Notes: generated by a model from the sequence alone, not told the origin. 62,000 nucleotides of DNA from Apostichopus japonicus (GCF_037975245.1 NC_092573.1:20105765-20167764); one strand, 5' to 3'; positions 14,677-36,998 are shown, counted from the first letter of the stretch. Program-made: numbers and translations.

Positions 14677-15080
14677 CAATTACGGAGAGCCAAACGTTCC
14701 AAAAATGTCGAAAAAGAGAGTGAAGTGTCCAAGTTAATATATATATGTCCAATTCGATATCAACATGTTACAATTCGATACCAACATGTTACAATTCCAT
14801 ATGAACATGTCGAAACAAAATACAATATGTCATTGCGTCTATCAACATGTCAAATTCAACATCAGCATGTCGAAAACTTGTAACAGCATGACACTTACTT
14901 TCGACATGCTGATATTGAATTTGACATGTTGATAGACGTAATGAAATATTGGAATTTTGTTTCGACATGTTCATATGGAATTGTAACATGTTGATATCGA
15001 ATTGGACATATATATATATTTACTTGGAAACTTCACTTTCTTTTTTCGACATTTATGGAACGTTAGGCTCTCCGTAGTTG
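14677..15080. mobile_element. 404-bp foldback (long inverted repeat) element
   Basis: The left arm (14677 to about 14875) and right arm (about 14893-15080) are near-complete reverse complements with only a short central loop. Termini read CAATTACGGAGAGCC and GGCTCTCCGTAGTTG. Both arms contain repeated CATGTCGAA or AACATGTT submotifs about every 20 bp. No ORF; a clear target duplication was not found. Best read as a foldback or MITE-type non-autonomous transposon. Confidence 0.8.
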
Positions 15081-15410
15081 AGTGTCTGATTTCAGCGAGT
15101 AGTTCTAAAAGTAGCGTTTTGTTATGATATGGCATTGCTTGCATGTATTGTTATGTGTGTATGTACCTGGCAATGTATTGGCAGTGAGTGCAACATGATC
15201 TCTAGGCGTACTTACGCCCCTAACCACACAGAAAAGTCATTTCACTGCCATGAATAGTTCCTCTTATCATTCGATTTAAGCATGGAGTTCCATGATATGA
15301 GCAATTCAATTCCATTTGTTTTATCACGCTTAGTTATAGCAACGTGGAACGGGACAGTCACCACTTTACTCGTAACCTGTATTCGTGTGCGTTTATACTT
15401 GCCATGAACT

Positions 15411-15783
15411 CAAGGGCGTAGGAACCGGGGGGCTGGGGGCGCCAGCCCCCCCCCCCCAGAGAAAAATATGGGGCGCGGAAGTATCATTCTGCCCCCAGCT
15501 TCGCAAGGCAGAAAACCCCTTTTTCATTCCAAATGAGAAAAAAATCTCATTTGGAGCACCAAATTGCATCTAAGGCCAGGTGAAAATGCAAAATTATATA
15601 CAAAATGGAGTGTGTGGGTTGAAGTATGCTATATTGCACCAAATTGCATCTGAGGCCACCTGGAAATGCAAAAAAATTCAAAAGGGGAGGGGGACACCCA
15701 CTCCCCTTAGACCCCTCCCCCACGCCGGCCATCAGTCTTCAGCCCCCCCCCCCCCCACTCAAAAGTACCTTCCTACGCCACTG
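15411..15783 (+). mobile_element. 373-bp hAT-like MITE with 8-bp target duplication CATGAACT
   Basis: CATGAACT flanks both ends (15403-15410 and 15784-15791). Ends are CAAGGGCGTAGGAACC and the inverse CCTTCCTACGCCACTG. The interior has GC-rich ends and two copies of CACCAAATTGCATCT-type sequence. The 8-bp duplication and CA(A/G)(G/T)GGCG ends match hAT-type MITEs. A truncated copy of the family lies at 19073-19377. Confidence 0.85.
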
Positions 15784-15791
15784 CATGAACT

Positions 15792-16080
15792 TGACTTTGT
15801 TACAGGATGTTTTGAAGAGAAATGGATATTTATTTATGATAAAGGAATTTTTCAGCGAATATACCAGTTTTCAAAATTGGAAACGATGATATTCATTCCA
15901 AACAAAAAACATTTTCTAGACAGCTCGAAAGTGGCTATTGTGCGTTCGGAAAACACGGCCGAAATTTCCTTTCCACTCCTATTTTGTGGCTTTTCCTTTT
16001 CCTTCATCAAGTTCAGTTATTACCATTCATACAAATTGATTAATGACTGAGAAAGATTTACCTAATAAAATATTAATGAG
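15792..16080. other. Short non-coding stretch
   Basis: No feature recognised beyond an open frame that runs in from the preceding MITE and is therefore not a gene. Confidence 0.4.
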
Positions 16081-17009
16081 GAGTGACTTCAAGAAAACCC
16101 GTGCATATGCTACAAGAACAGAAAGCACTTTTCGCACCGATTGGGACTGACTGGTTCCAGACGTTGCTCTCTGACTTCTAAACGGCTACGGTGGAGTCTA
16201 AATCCTTCGACCCGGTGGAAGAAAAAGTCACATTTATATTTCAAATAAAAATAGCTTGCTTTAAGGGGGGAACCTAAGTTATGAAAATAAATTATCCGTT
16301 GTAGTATTTACAACATGACTTTATCCTAGCTTTGGATTTTTAAATAAATTAAAACTTTTGTTAATTTACATCGAAAATGAATAAAACCGCAAGACTATAG
16401 CCTTACAAAACTGTCAATTTGAGGCAAAAGGTTCAGTTTCACGAAATTGGTCTGGATTACAAATACGGCTTCTAGGCGGTTATATCTGACTTGCAAAGGA
16501 CTATACGATGGAGTCTAAAGACCTAGAAAATGAGGTAAAAAGTCGGATTTGAACTGTGTAATAATAAAAACTTGTTTTAAGGTGGAACCTGCGTTAGACA
16601 ATAAATAATCCGTGGATGTATTTGCAATATCACTTTCAACTAGATTTGTATTTTAAAGAAATTTGAAAACTTGGTCAATTCAAATCAGAAATGAATAATA
16701 GCACAAAGCTATAGCCTTTCATAAGTTTATCTCTGTCTTCTAAACGGCTAAGGTGGACTATAAAATCCTTTCAACTGAGAGAAATAGGCATATCGGATAT
16801 TTGTAATAAGAATAGCTTGTTTTAAGGTGGAACCTATATGTTATGACAATAACTTATCCATTGATGTAGTTACAACATCAATTTCCACGAATTTTGAACA
16901 GTTTTTAAATTTACATCGTAAATGAATAAAACCGCAACGCTATGGCTCTACAAAAAGGTTAATTTGAGGCAAAATATTCAGTTTCACGAAATTGTTCCGT
17001 ATTACATAT

Positions 17010-18091
17010 TGTTACGCCCTGGGGTGTTCGGGATGCGTGTACTTCGTATTTTTCGGACACGCCCAGGGCCACTCAGAATATGTTAGCACTGCTATTGCAG
17101 TATAGTATACACAAAGTGAATGGTTATGAGTGCAATAGTGTAAATATTTCATGAGTTGAAAGATGGAATATTTCATTCAACGAGGCGCAGCCGAGTTGAA
17201 TGGAACAAATTACATCTCTCAACGAATGAAATGTTTGCACTATTGCACGAATGGAAACCATTCATTACTTGTTTTATACAACACCTTCAAATTTGGATAT
17301 AATTGGATGTAAAATGCACTCATGCAACATATTGTTTTGAACAGACAGGTTTCCCTGCTCTCCTTACTATTGAAAAAAGTGCTATCAAAAAAGTATAACC
17401 CATGGTTCTATTTCAAAGAGTGGAATAGAGCGGATTTTGCATGCAATCGACGAGCAATTGACCAATCAAATGGCCAGAATATAATTAGGTGATGTATATA
17501 TTATTTTAATGGCAACTTGGTTGTTTTATTTATTTTAGAGAGCGGGTCCGGGAGTGAGGGCTGACTACGGGGCGCCATTTCCTATTGTATTTTATAACTG
17601 ATAACTTTCCGTCCTGGTTTGCTTCTCTGCATGTCATAGACACCGGAGGTAGGGGTCAAATTGGGTTCTCCCAGGAGGTATTGTAGAAGTTAATCAGGGC
17701 GGGACCACATTAGGCGGTATTGTTCAGTCTGCCGTCGGCGCCCCGTGTCGGGCATTCACTCTCGTGATTCTTAAGAGCCGTGCTGTCCACGCCCTGGTTT
17801 ACGTAGTTTATTTGTTATTTAGTTCAATTGAATCTCTGCTCGTTGTTTGCTTTAATTTGTGTACGGCAGAAAGACACTGCCTTATTTTTGTCAAGTGTAT
17901 GTTTAAAGTTAATTAATTGAATCGGTGAATGAGACCCAGGTCTCTTAAACTATATTGTTATCTATTTTTGTGTATTGGTTCAAGCCCCGCTAGCATTATT
18001 CTTCGCCTCCCCTTTCCCAGCCCTGACACCAGGTGGACTCCAGCTGCCTGATAACCCACGCTACCGCTCGTCCGGGTACAGGGGCGTAACA
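17010..18091. mobile_element. Solo LTR of an LTR retrotransposon (1082 bp)
   Basis: The insert begins TGTTACGCCC and ends GGGGCGTAACA, the TG...CA inverted termini of an LTR. It interrupts an array unit between TATTACA and the continuing AAGGGCTTCGAG. Flanking bases (ATAT / ATAA) are at best an imperfect 4-5 bp target duplication. No internal gag-pol region, primer-binding site or second LTR follows, so it looks like a recombined solo LTR. Confidence 0.65.
17115..17268. repeat. Inverted repeat inside the LTR-like insert
   Basis: GAATGGTT (17118) with GTGCAATAGTG is mirrored by CACTATTGCAC and AACCATTC (ending 17263), with an inner pair around CATTCAACGAGG / GAGTTGAATG. It may be a separate foldback MITE inserted in the LTR. 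Confidence 0.6.
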
Positions 18092-19072
18092 ATAAAGGGC
18101 TTCGAGAAGTTGATATCTGACTTCTAAACGACTACGATGGAATCTACAAACACTTAACTTGAGAGAAAAGTCTGAGGGTCTGATTTTTCTAATGCAAACA
18201 GCTTGTTTCAAGGAGGTACCTATGTTATTGAAATAAATCATCCATGCCTATATTTACAACATGACATTATCCTAGATTTAAAGTTTGAAATAAAATTGAA
18301 AATATTTGAAAATTTTGTTAATTTACATCGAGAATGAAAGGGTTAATTTAACCCAAGGTTTAAGTTTCACGAATTTTTCCGGATCATACAAATAAGGCCT
18401 CGAGACGTTAATCTCTGACTTCTAAACGGCTACTATGGAGTCTAAAATCCTTCAGACCCGGCCGGAGGAAAATTCAGATCTTATATATCTCACAAAAATA
18501 GCTTGATTTAAGGAGGAAACTATGTTATGAAAATGTGTTTAAAACTTGACTTTATCCTAGATTATCATTTTTAAAGTAATTGACATCGAAAATGAATACA
18601 ACCGATAAGCTATATCTTTACAAAAAGGTTAATTTGAGGCAAAAGATTCAGTTTCACGAGTTGTTCCGAACTAAAAGTATGGCTTCGAGACGTTGATCTC
18701 TGCGTTCTAAAGGACAACGGTGAAGTTTAAAATCATTTAAACTGAGAGAAGCAGTCAGAGCTTATCTTCTAATGAAAATAGCTTGTTTCAAAGAGGAACC
18801 TTTGTCATGATAATAAATTATCCATGGAAGTATTCACAACATCACTTTAAACTGTATTTGTAAATTTAACGAAATTTGAATATTCTCTTAATTTACATCC
18901 AATATGAATATTACCACAATGCTATAGCCTTTCGAAGGTGTTAATTTGAGGCAATACATTGAGCTTTACCAAATTATACTGAGCTACAAATAAGACTCTC
19001 AGGAGTTGATCTCAGACGGCTATACGGTGGAGTCTAAAAACTTTTAAACTGAGGTCTGATCTTTCTAATGAC

Positions 19073-19377
19073 CAAGGGCGTAGGAACCGGGGGGCTGGGG
19101 GGCGCCAGCCCCCCCCCCCCAGTGAAAAATGTGGAGGGGCGGAAGTATCATTCCGCCCCCCCCCCCGCTTCGCAAGTCAGAAAACCCCTTTTTCATTTCC
19201 AAATGAGAAAAAAATCTCATTTGGAGCACCAAATTGCATCTAAGGCCAGGTGAACATGCAAAATTATATACAAAATGGAGTGGGTGGGTTGAAGTATGCT
19301 ATATTGCACCAAATTGCATCTGAGGCCACCTGGAAATGCAAAAAAATCCAAAGGGGAGGGGGACACCCCCTCCCCTT
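19073..19377 (+). mobile_element. Truncated hAT-like MITE in unit A only
   Basis: Homologous to 15411-15783 from CAAGGGCGTAGGAACC onward but lacking the 3' end. In unit B the equivalent site (near 40133) has no MITE and instead about 200 bp of array sequence (to about 40335) that unit A lacks. The insertion therefore came with, or was followed by, a local deletion. Confidence 0.8.
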
Positions 19378-20817
19378 AAATATTCCATGTGTATCAGGTT
19401 TCGAGGATAAATCAACAAGATTATTATAACAGACTAAGTCAATCTTTTGAAGCATTTACCCATGCAGCCGAAATTGCAGACCTCCTTCTTCGATCAAACT
19501 TCTTGGAGTAATCGCAGGTTTACCAGTCAAGCAAGGTACACTCAATCAACCTTATATCCAGTTAGGGACACGATATTGGGGAGTGTGGGATATTTTAATC
19601 TCTCTCAGTCACAAAATGGGTCTGGGGTGGAAATAAATAATTTTCCCGAAGGAGAGCAATCGGGCGGATGGATATAGATTCTAATAGGGGTATGGACCGT
19701 GTGGCTTTCCGTTTCCAGGATGGCACACATGTCATGTGAGTTGGTTTGCTTTAATACTTTCTTCTTCATCTTCTTCTTCGTCTTCTTCTTGGTAACTTGA
19801 TTTTGTCGCGTAACATAACTTTTCGGTCTCTTCAATTCATTTCATGTCATGCTAGTTGTCGAGGGGCAATCCTCCACCGTGAAACACTTACAAGTGATAT
19901 ATGTATGCATATATACACGTAGAGATCACATGGAAACGTCAAATTCATTATCCTTTCATAATAAGTGTATTATGTTACTTGGTCATATAGATCCTGCCAT
20001 AAACGGAGGTTCAACCTTATACATAACAATTATTATTGCTTTACGTTTGCTTAAAATATACGAAAAAGATCTCTGGTTGTCTTTGATTAAGCTAACGGAT
20101 GAGTTTCTACAATAGGAAATGAACGATTATTTATTGTTACTAACCATATACATGCTAAGAAAATACGTCATGTTTTATCTACCGACGTTGATCACTCATG
20201 TATGAAATGATGTCTGATAGATTTATGAAGATATACTTAAACGTCAGATATATGGTGAGGAAGCTCTAATCCGGGTAACTTATATTGTTAGATCAAGATT
20301 GTCAAACCTGATATTACATTATTCAGTATTAAAGAGTATCAGTCTGATAGTTGGATAAGACAGTGTTGGTGAAACGAAGCACATTAAATCAGCCTCTGAG
20401 AATATTAGTTTGTTTCTTGGTTGCTATCTTACTATGGTAAGATATCATCATCAAGTGACCGTCAAACGTAATTTTATTTTTGTATGGATTTATAATTGCA
20501 TGAGTACAAAACGAAGGTGTGACATGATAAGAAGATACGATATAACAATCTAAAGAGTAATCTATAATGAACCGATTTAAATGACTAATTTTTCAGCAAC
20601 CCCCTATTATCAAACTGGGTCGATATGGACCCAAATAATCATTGAATTTAAAAAAGGTATTAAATGGGAATTGGTTTAACGTGTTATACTGTTATTGTTT
20701 TTCATAGACTCTGTTTGGTATTTAAAAATTGTCTACCGGATGTACCATCGCAAGATTTTAAAGGAGCAGAAAACGATATTTAGCACTTACATTATCTGGT
20801 GTTTATAGAATAGTAAT
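19378..20817. other. Downstream flank of PLA2 gene A
   Basis: Contains a 76-codon ORF (19447-19677) and an 88-codon ORF (19849-20115). Both are conserved in unit B simply because the region is duplicated, and in A the second is ended early by TAG where B has AAG. No family recognised; a real gene is doubtful. The interval may include the PLA2 3' UTR at its right edge; no AATAAA was pinned down. Confidence 0.4.
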
Positions 20818-31053
<10,236 letters not shown>

Positions 31054-31123
31054 CTTTTGTCAACCAAGTTTCAACCACGACGACGTTATCTCGATATGTA
31101 TTTGTTTCGATTTTATCAGTGTT

Positions 31124-31286
31124 CTTTTATACTGCATTCCATGAAGCTTTATCTACGATACTTGAACTATTAAAGGTGCATTCCTCTGTTGCTTCAATTA
31201 CATTGTAAAACTAGGTTTAATTGCTTCCCCTATTCAGATAAGTGTAATGATAAAATAGTAACCGTCAAATTATTTTGGGACTTCCC
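31124..31286 (-). promoter_or_regulatory. Core promoter of PLA2 gene A, proximal copy
   Basis: On the minus strand, GTATAAAAG gives a TATA box (31124-31131) about 71 bp upstream of the ATG. GGGACTTCCC (31277-31286), matching the NF-kappaB consensus GGGRNYYYCC, lies 146 bp further upstream. The TATA box is well supported; kappaB function is inference. Confidence 0.6.
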
Positions 31287-31586
31287 CAATATATTTGTTA
31301 TTGCGCAATTTTTCCAAAGTGCATGCGTCAGCTTACACCAGTCTATCTGGTAAGTGCCGAAAGGAGAATAAGATTGCTTTTCGTATCCATGAAAGTTTCT
31401 TTGTTTTTATTAAAGCAGTCGTTGGTAGGTTCACATTTTCGTAACCCTTATATTGATAATGACTGTTGCAATGGATATGGTTTTAATGGATCATGGCTCA
31501 TGGGGTCATGGCTCCTCCACTTATTTTTCCAGCAAAAAAGCTGGTTTAGAATATATGAATGCTTTAAGTACCATTGAAGTACTCAC

Positions 31587-31626
31587 CAAAGCCAACCATC
31601 ACGAGCAAAATAACAAGACTCTTCAT
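31587..31626 (-). CDS. PLA2 gene A, distal alternative exon 1
   Basis: Identical 40-nt signal-peptide exon with the same GTGAGT donor, 573 bp further upstream, with its own TATA box and kappaB-like site. It would encode the same protein, so any difference would lie in promoter use or 5' UTR. Confidence 0.8.
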
Positions 31627-31696
31627 CCTTTGTCAACCAAATTTCAACCACGACCACGTTTGCTCGATATGTATTTGTTTCGATTTTATCAGTGTT

Positions 31697-31859
31697 CTTT
31701 TATACTGCATTCCATGAAGCTTTATCTACGATCCTTGAACTATTAAAGGTGCATTCCTCTGTTGCTTCAATTACATTTTAAAACTAGGTTTAATTGCTTC
31801 CCCTATTCAGATAAGTGTAATGATAAAATAGTAACCGTCAAATTATTTTGGGACTTCCC
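31697..31859 (-). promoter_or_regulatory. Core promoter of PLA2 gene A, distal copy
   Basis: TATA box at 31697-31704, 71 bp from the distal ATG, and GGGACTTCCC at 31850-31859. Spacing is the same as in the proximal copy. Confidence 0.58.
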
Positions 31860-32149
31860 CAATATATTTGTTATTGCGCAATTTTTCCAAAGTGCATCCG
31901 TCAGCTTACACCAGTCTATCTGGTAAGTGCCGAAAGGAGAATAAGATTGCTTTTCGTATCCATGAAAGTTTCTTTGTTTTTATTAAAGCAGTCGTTGGTA
32001 GGTTCACATTTTCGTAACCCTTATATTGATAATGACTGTTGCAATGGATATGGTTTTAATGGATCATGGCTCATGGGGTCATGGCTCCTCCACTTATTTT
32101 TTCCAGAAAAAAAGCTGGTATAGAATATATGAATGCTTTAAGTACCATT

Positions 32150-32839
32150 GAAGCATTTCATTTAAACTAACGTTTCATACTAGCGCCGTTGTAGTAGTAC
32201 AAACTGTCGCAAATATCTCATATTCAGCCAATACTGTCCTATTCCCACTAGGAAAATTTATACTGGATTTACCAGTACTTTGGTCTCCCCGGACCTTTTG
32301 TACAAGGCCAAATGGTACAGACTGTCTCCCGGACAGTATATGCTCTGGTGAAACGAAGGGGGACATTAATTGACGGTTGTATATTTTGTTGTTGTAAATT
32401 GTGTCCCCCTGAACACAATGTCCGCCCTAGCAGGTACGTTCGAGAAGCAAAAATTTAACTAGTAATGGACTCTGGCAGTATCCGTATTATTAGCAAATTT
32501 TTCACATTTCTTTACATTTCCGTATATTTAGCAGTAAGTCGATCGAACTTGCCGTGCGACAACTAGAAATGAAAATGTTAGCAGAAAACGTCAGACAAAT
32601 TGCCAATATTCTAAGAGATGAGAGCAATCGAAGTGGTTTCACAAAAATAAAACAAAGAAGTATCTTTCGGAGACAAAGTCAGTCTTTCAGACTGGCTGAA
32701 AATGGAACTCTGGTATACCGAAATTAAACGAAAGTTTTGCTATCTAGGGTTCTTAACTCGCCCAAATCGAGGCAGCTCATACTAGTGGCATCTAAGGTAA
32801 TGTCTGTAACTTACAGTATAGGATACACCGATACACAAT
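32150..32839. other. Upstream region between PLA2 promoters and the unknown 157-codon ORF
   Basis: No gene recognised. Unit B (about 50120-50646) carries the same sequence with a ~120-bp deletion near 50480-50505 relative to A. Confidence 0.45.
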
Positions 32840-33313
32840 ATGCCTATTGTTGTTAAATGGCAAACGGCCATTCCACAGTTAAAATATAACTTGCAGCCAT
32901 GGCCTGATTGGTGCACAAATCATGATATTCTTTTACCACGTTTGGTTCGTTGTAAAAGCTCATTCGCAAATGTCAAGCAATTGCTTATGCAACATTATAA
33001 TCAGTTGTATTCTTGAGCAAAGTTGATAGTTTATGAACAAAGTTATGAGGGCCTAGTTCTTTTCGTTTTGTTTACCCAATTGTCATACCAAAATTGTTGT
33101 GAAAAATATCATAAATGTTCACCTTTTATCGCTCTGCCTATCATAGAAGTGAACAAGCATAACCAAATCATATCACTAAAGCTTACAGAGATAGTCTGGT
33201 CTGCATACATGGGACAATATCACATGCAACTAATGGACTATAGCCTATTTCTAGAGGAAAGTGGCACTAAGACTGTACGTAACAAATTCACGTTCATTAA
33301 TTTTGGTTGGTAA
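32840..33313 (+). pseudogene. Unrecognised 157-codon ORF, copy A (in-frame stop)
   Basis: Homologous to the intact ORF at 50647-51120. An in-frame TGA at 33014-33016 replaces TTA of copy B, so A is disrupted. It lies just upstream of integrase-type exon remnants in the same orientation. Product not recognised. Confidence 0.5.
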
Positions 33314-33584
33314 TATATTGAAGGCTTGATAGTATTTTTTTAGGTGTGCCATATTCACTACATGCCAAAGAAAACTTCATAAGAATCTATACCCCAATAG
33401 TGACCATGCAATATGTACAATAATGGGAATATTTCATTTCATACAGAGTTGTAATTAAATTTTAGTGGCACTGTAGCTAGAATTACCAATTCCGCAGCCC
33501 ATTTCATTGTTTTTTTTTGGGGGGGGGGGGGGGGACTAAAAACATGATATCTCCTTGATCATGAATTTTCTTATCTTTTTGAAG

Positions 33585-33754
33585 GTGCTCATATTGGCAT
33601 AGATAAACCAGACAACAGAATATGTATAGATTCTGTTGGAAAACTATCAACGTTGATGTAACAAGGTATGTTCAACAGGATGTCAAAGCGTCCTTGTCCT
33701 GTAGACCTACGAACAAGTCTCCATAACATTCCTGTAACTGGATTATTGAAACAG
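33585..33754 (+). pseudogene. Integrase zinc-binding-type exon remnant, copy A
   Basis: Between an acceptor-like TTTTTGAAG and donor GTAAAT, the translation across frames gives AHIGIDKP, DVTRYVQQ and LHNIPVTGLLKQ. These resemble the H-x-G...K and linker parts of a Ty3/gypsy-type integrase zinc-binding domain before the core. Frameshifts break it, and the paired Cys are not intact. Confidence 0.5.
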
Positions 33755-34440
33755 GTAAATTCTCAAACTGTTCTAATTTTACAGGTTGTCCGCAGCATGC
33801 AGTGAAGGTTTACTTTAGTTAAAGTCACTCTGTCTGGACAAATTAAACATTTGCAAGTTTAAATGGTAGTCTGTATATGCCCTAAATTTTGGACACTTTA
33901 ATTGTTAGAAGTTTTCAAAAAGTGATTTCCTGGTAATAATAACCCTTTAAATTGTGCCAGACATTCTAATGATGACACTAGCAGATTGAATGTCTCAGTG
34001 AGGTAAATTTACTCAAGAGAGGTAATAAACATACTTTAAGAATTTTGACCAATGTGAAAACCTGGCATATTTAGGGCCAATACAGCATACCTTTAAGCCA
34101 CGCTTTGGCATAACTGCAGAGCAAAAATTAATATAGGCATATAATTGTAAGTTGGAAAAAAGTGGACGTACCACGTTTCTGGTTTAGTGGTTTAAGAGAA
34201 ATATAAATATATTGTAAATATATGGTACAGTATGGTTTAAGTTACATTTTCATATATGCAGGGTAAAAATAACTGGCCTAACTCCACCAACACCTTGTTT
34301 CGATCAGATATCCCACTATTTGTTTTATCTAGATCTGTGTACAGAATGAAGCAATGGAATAGAACAACAGTCAAGGTAAAGCCTGGAACTTGTAAATGTT
34401 TTTGAAATTAGAACCTAAATGTTGCCGTCTTTCTTAACAG

Positions 34441-34596
34441 GTTGGTGTGGATCTTATTGGTCCTCTGCCAGTGAAAGCTGTCAAGCGACTGTATGGTAGC
34501 TTTGTATGACTTCTATTCAAAGTGGCCTGAGACTAAGGCAGTGCCTGGCAAGACTGCAGCATCAACTTCTAAATTCATTACTGATGTGATGATGAG
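34441..34596 (+). pseudogene. Integrase catalytic-core exon remnant, copy A
   Basis: Acceptor TTCTTAACAG and donor GAG/GTAAAC bound an exon reading VGVDLIGPLP then, after a 1-nt frameshift, DFYSKWPETKAVPGKTAA and FITDVMM. This is the start of an rve-type integrase core, with the first catalytic Asp in VDLIGP. The last AG joins A-TTT of the 36999 exon to give R-F-G-C, so the splice phases agree. Spliceosomal introns argue for a host-type (GIN1/Ginger-like) gene rather than a young retroelement. Confidence 0.6.
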
Positions 34597-35260
34597 GTAA
34601 ACATACCTAAAACATTAAAAAAATTCTGTAGTTAGTGCCAATAATGAATGGCATCATATCTGTCATTTGTATTATGCAAATAACTGATGGTGCATGAGAG
34701 AATGCTCAACACTGCTGTGTTTGAGTATAACTATTTCAGGTATAAAACATACAGAAAGGTCATGGAAGTAGGTGAGAAACGAGAAAGTGTACTGTAAATA
34801 TTTGCAGGTGTAGTCCCCATTAATAAGTTTATCTGTAAATGTTTCTTTTCCTATATTTACTTGCAAAGATTCCAATTCTGGTTCTTAGTGGCATATAGCC
34901 AGAAAATGGTCTTCATTTTGTCTACATCCGAAAAAAAGAGATTTTTCCTGGGCCTGTTTCACTGAAGCAGACAGAGACAGTTTATTTGTTGAAACAAATG
35001 GTGAGTAAGTAATTAAGACCACATTCTACAGGTATAGGCATCACCTATTGTGTGTTGTTTTTCAAAAAAATTGTTGGATGGTTTGATATTGTAACTACAG
35101 GGAACTTTTCTGTTTAGAAAGTGTGAATGTATTACTACTTTGCTGTTTGGACAGGAACTTCAACAAGATAATAGCGATAATGTATCAACTGAGTTTTGGT
35201 ACCATTTCTCTGCTAGGCTCCTTGAGGAAAACAGCTAATGTGCTTGTGTGTGTATTGTGG

Positions 35261-36343
35261 GAGTGGCGTAGCCAGGATTTTTATAGAAGGGGGGCGCTGG
35301 GGGGTTGACCATTTCCTGGGAGGGCGGGCGTCTTGTTACTATCCAAGCGGAGCACCACCATGGTTGGCGCGCAGCGCAGCCAAATTTTAGCAAAAAAGGT
35401 CTTCCAGATCGTCGGAAATGGCACTTCCCAGGCCCTGTGAGCATGGGCGTCAATCTGATTTGAAACGTGGGGGGGGGGGGGACGTAATCAATCCGAGTTT
35501 TCCGGCCGCAAGTACAATCTAAGCGGAGCGCCACCATCGCTTGGTGGGCAGCGTACCAAGAAAATTTCAGATTTCCATACCTGCCAGATCGCTGGAGATG
35601 GCACTTGCCAGGCTGGGTATCAGAAAATGACAATTTCGTCACTCAGGAAATCTGCAATAAAGTTCATGCGGCCTTAATTTTGGTGGATTATTTCTGTTAT
35701 TAGTGATTCCAGTTGACATGAACATTAGAATCCAGTGCAAGTTGACAAATGATGAGGCGAACTGGAAACCCCAGCCCCATTTTGCCATATGTTTCAGGAT
35801 AGAATACCCCTCGTTTGTTCGAACCCATGACAACTAACAATCTGTGAATAGATTTCCTTCGAAATGGGCACATTATCTTGCACTAAGTCGGTCAAGGGAT
35901 GACCCCAGGGCCTCAGATATAGGCCTACAGGAACGATATCCCAAAATGTCCTAACGAACTATATGTCAAACTGACATCAAAGATTGCGCCTGAAACATTA
36001 TTAGGGTGATAGACTAATTCTCAGCGATAGTATTGCCTCCTTTCTTGAAAATTTGGTTTTTAGCGGTTGTAAGAGCATCAGGGTACGTCCCAGAAGTGAA
36101 AACCCGGCCTATGCGCTAAATCACGTCCGGTGTTTCAGCAACTATAGCCTACTGCCGGTCCGCGGTCGAAGGGTTACTTATGAGTGGTCATCATGGAGAT
36201 TCGAGACCATTCAGACCAATGATATATTTTTCAGTCGCACGTGTTTTTTTTCGACACCCAAATTCCCAGTGGGAGAGCGACAGGGGGCGACAAGCTTTCA
36301 TATGAGGGGCTGTCGCCCCCACGCCCCCTTGGCTATGCCACTG
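35261..36343 (+). mobile_element. hAT-like non-autonomous transposon, unit A
   Basis: Ends GAGTGGCGTAGCCAGG and the inverse GGCTATGCCACTG. Candidate 8-bp flanks TATTGTGG / ATTGGTGG are decayed. Contains two internal AAGCGGAGC(A/G)CCACCAT modules and a poly-G tract. Present at the same place in unit B (53061-54147), so it predates the duplication. No transposase. Confidence 0.6.
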
Positions 36344-36998
36344 ATTGGTGGGGAATATTTTCTTCTAAAACCTGGGGTAGGGACCCTTTTCTTTGGCAAA
36401 ATAGGGCAATGTTTAGGTCTCTTAATGCAAAATGATGTATAATAGTACATTTTACTATAATAATGGTTAGCTAGCATGATTTGTTTTTGCATTTGGGTCA
36501 TACAAAGGGCGTATTGAACCCCATGTGGATCCTGATTCAGGACAATTGATGTTTGATTGGCATTAAACAGTCAGACCATGCACACATACATCAATAGAGC
36601 ACCGAAAGGCATCAAATTTCTGTTGTATCCTAGCTTACTCTAATTTGATAAATGTCTGATATTTAATTTAATTAATATGTCACAAATTTCGTATTGGCTC
36701 CTATGGTTAACAAAATCAGTTATTGTGGTAAACTGTATGATATAACGCCAAAATTAAGAAAAAGTGGAGCCAGTAAGCCCATAAACATGTAGGTGTCACA
36801 ATAAAAGATCATCCAATCAACTCAATGCCTAAGCATAGTTCCATTGTACACTTACAGTCTACACTCAACCAACATTGTGAATGTTAGTTATCTTTGTAGT
36901 GGAGCATGAACCTTTCAAGATGATAATTTATTTGATATATGACTTACAGTGTAGCACCCACTACTCATAATATTGCTTCCAACCTTTATTTTGCACAG

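Larger units (their letters stand above)
16081..19070 (+). repeat. Degenerate tandem array of ~300-bp units
   Basis: A phrase like TCTCTGACTTCTAAACGGCT followed by GGTGGAGTCTAAA recurs at about 16169, 16483, 16730, 18113, 18411, 18696 and 19009. After removing the LTR insertion the spacing is about 247-314 bp. Each unit also carries TTTACATCGAAAATGAAT, AGCTTGTTT(C/T)AAGG and GTTTCACGAA-type phrases. Units are considerably diverged. The left edge of the segmental duplication (about 18337) lies inside the array, and unit B restarts inside a homologous unit at about 39409. Confidence 0.8.

Noticed and set aside
15385-16050. 62- to 156-codon ORFs around the MITE
   Set aside because: They start in the GC-rich MITE ends and run into flanking DNA; explained by the element at 15411-15783.
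19447-19677. 76-codon ORF present in both units (also 40405-40635)
   Set aside because: No domain or splice context, and conserved only through the recent duplication.
31275-31577. 100-codon ORF repeated at 31848, 49238 and 49812
   Set aside because: Opposite strand to the PLA2 promoters. Four similar copies exist only because the promoter is duplicated. No domain, and it lies over the kappaB/TATA region.
35235-36501. Pro/Arg-rich ORFs on both strands (also 53081-54305)
   Set aside because: Lie within the hAT-like elements and poly-G tracts; no transposase motifs.
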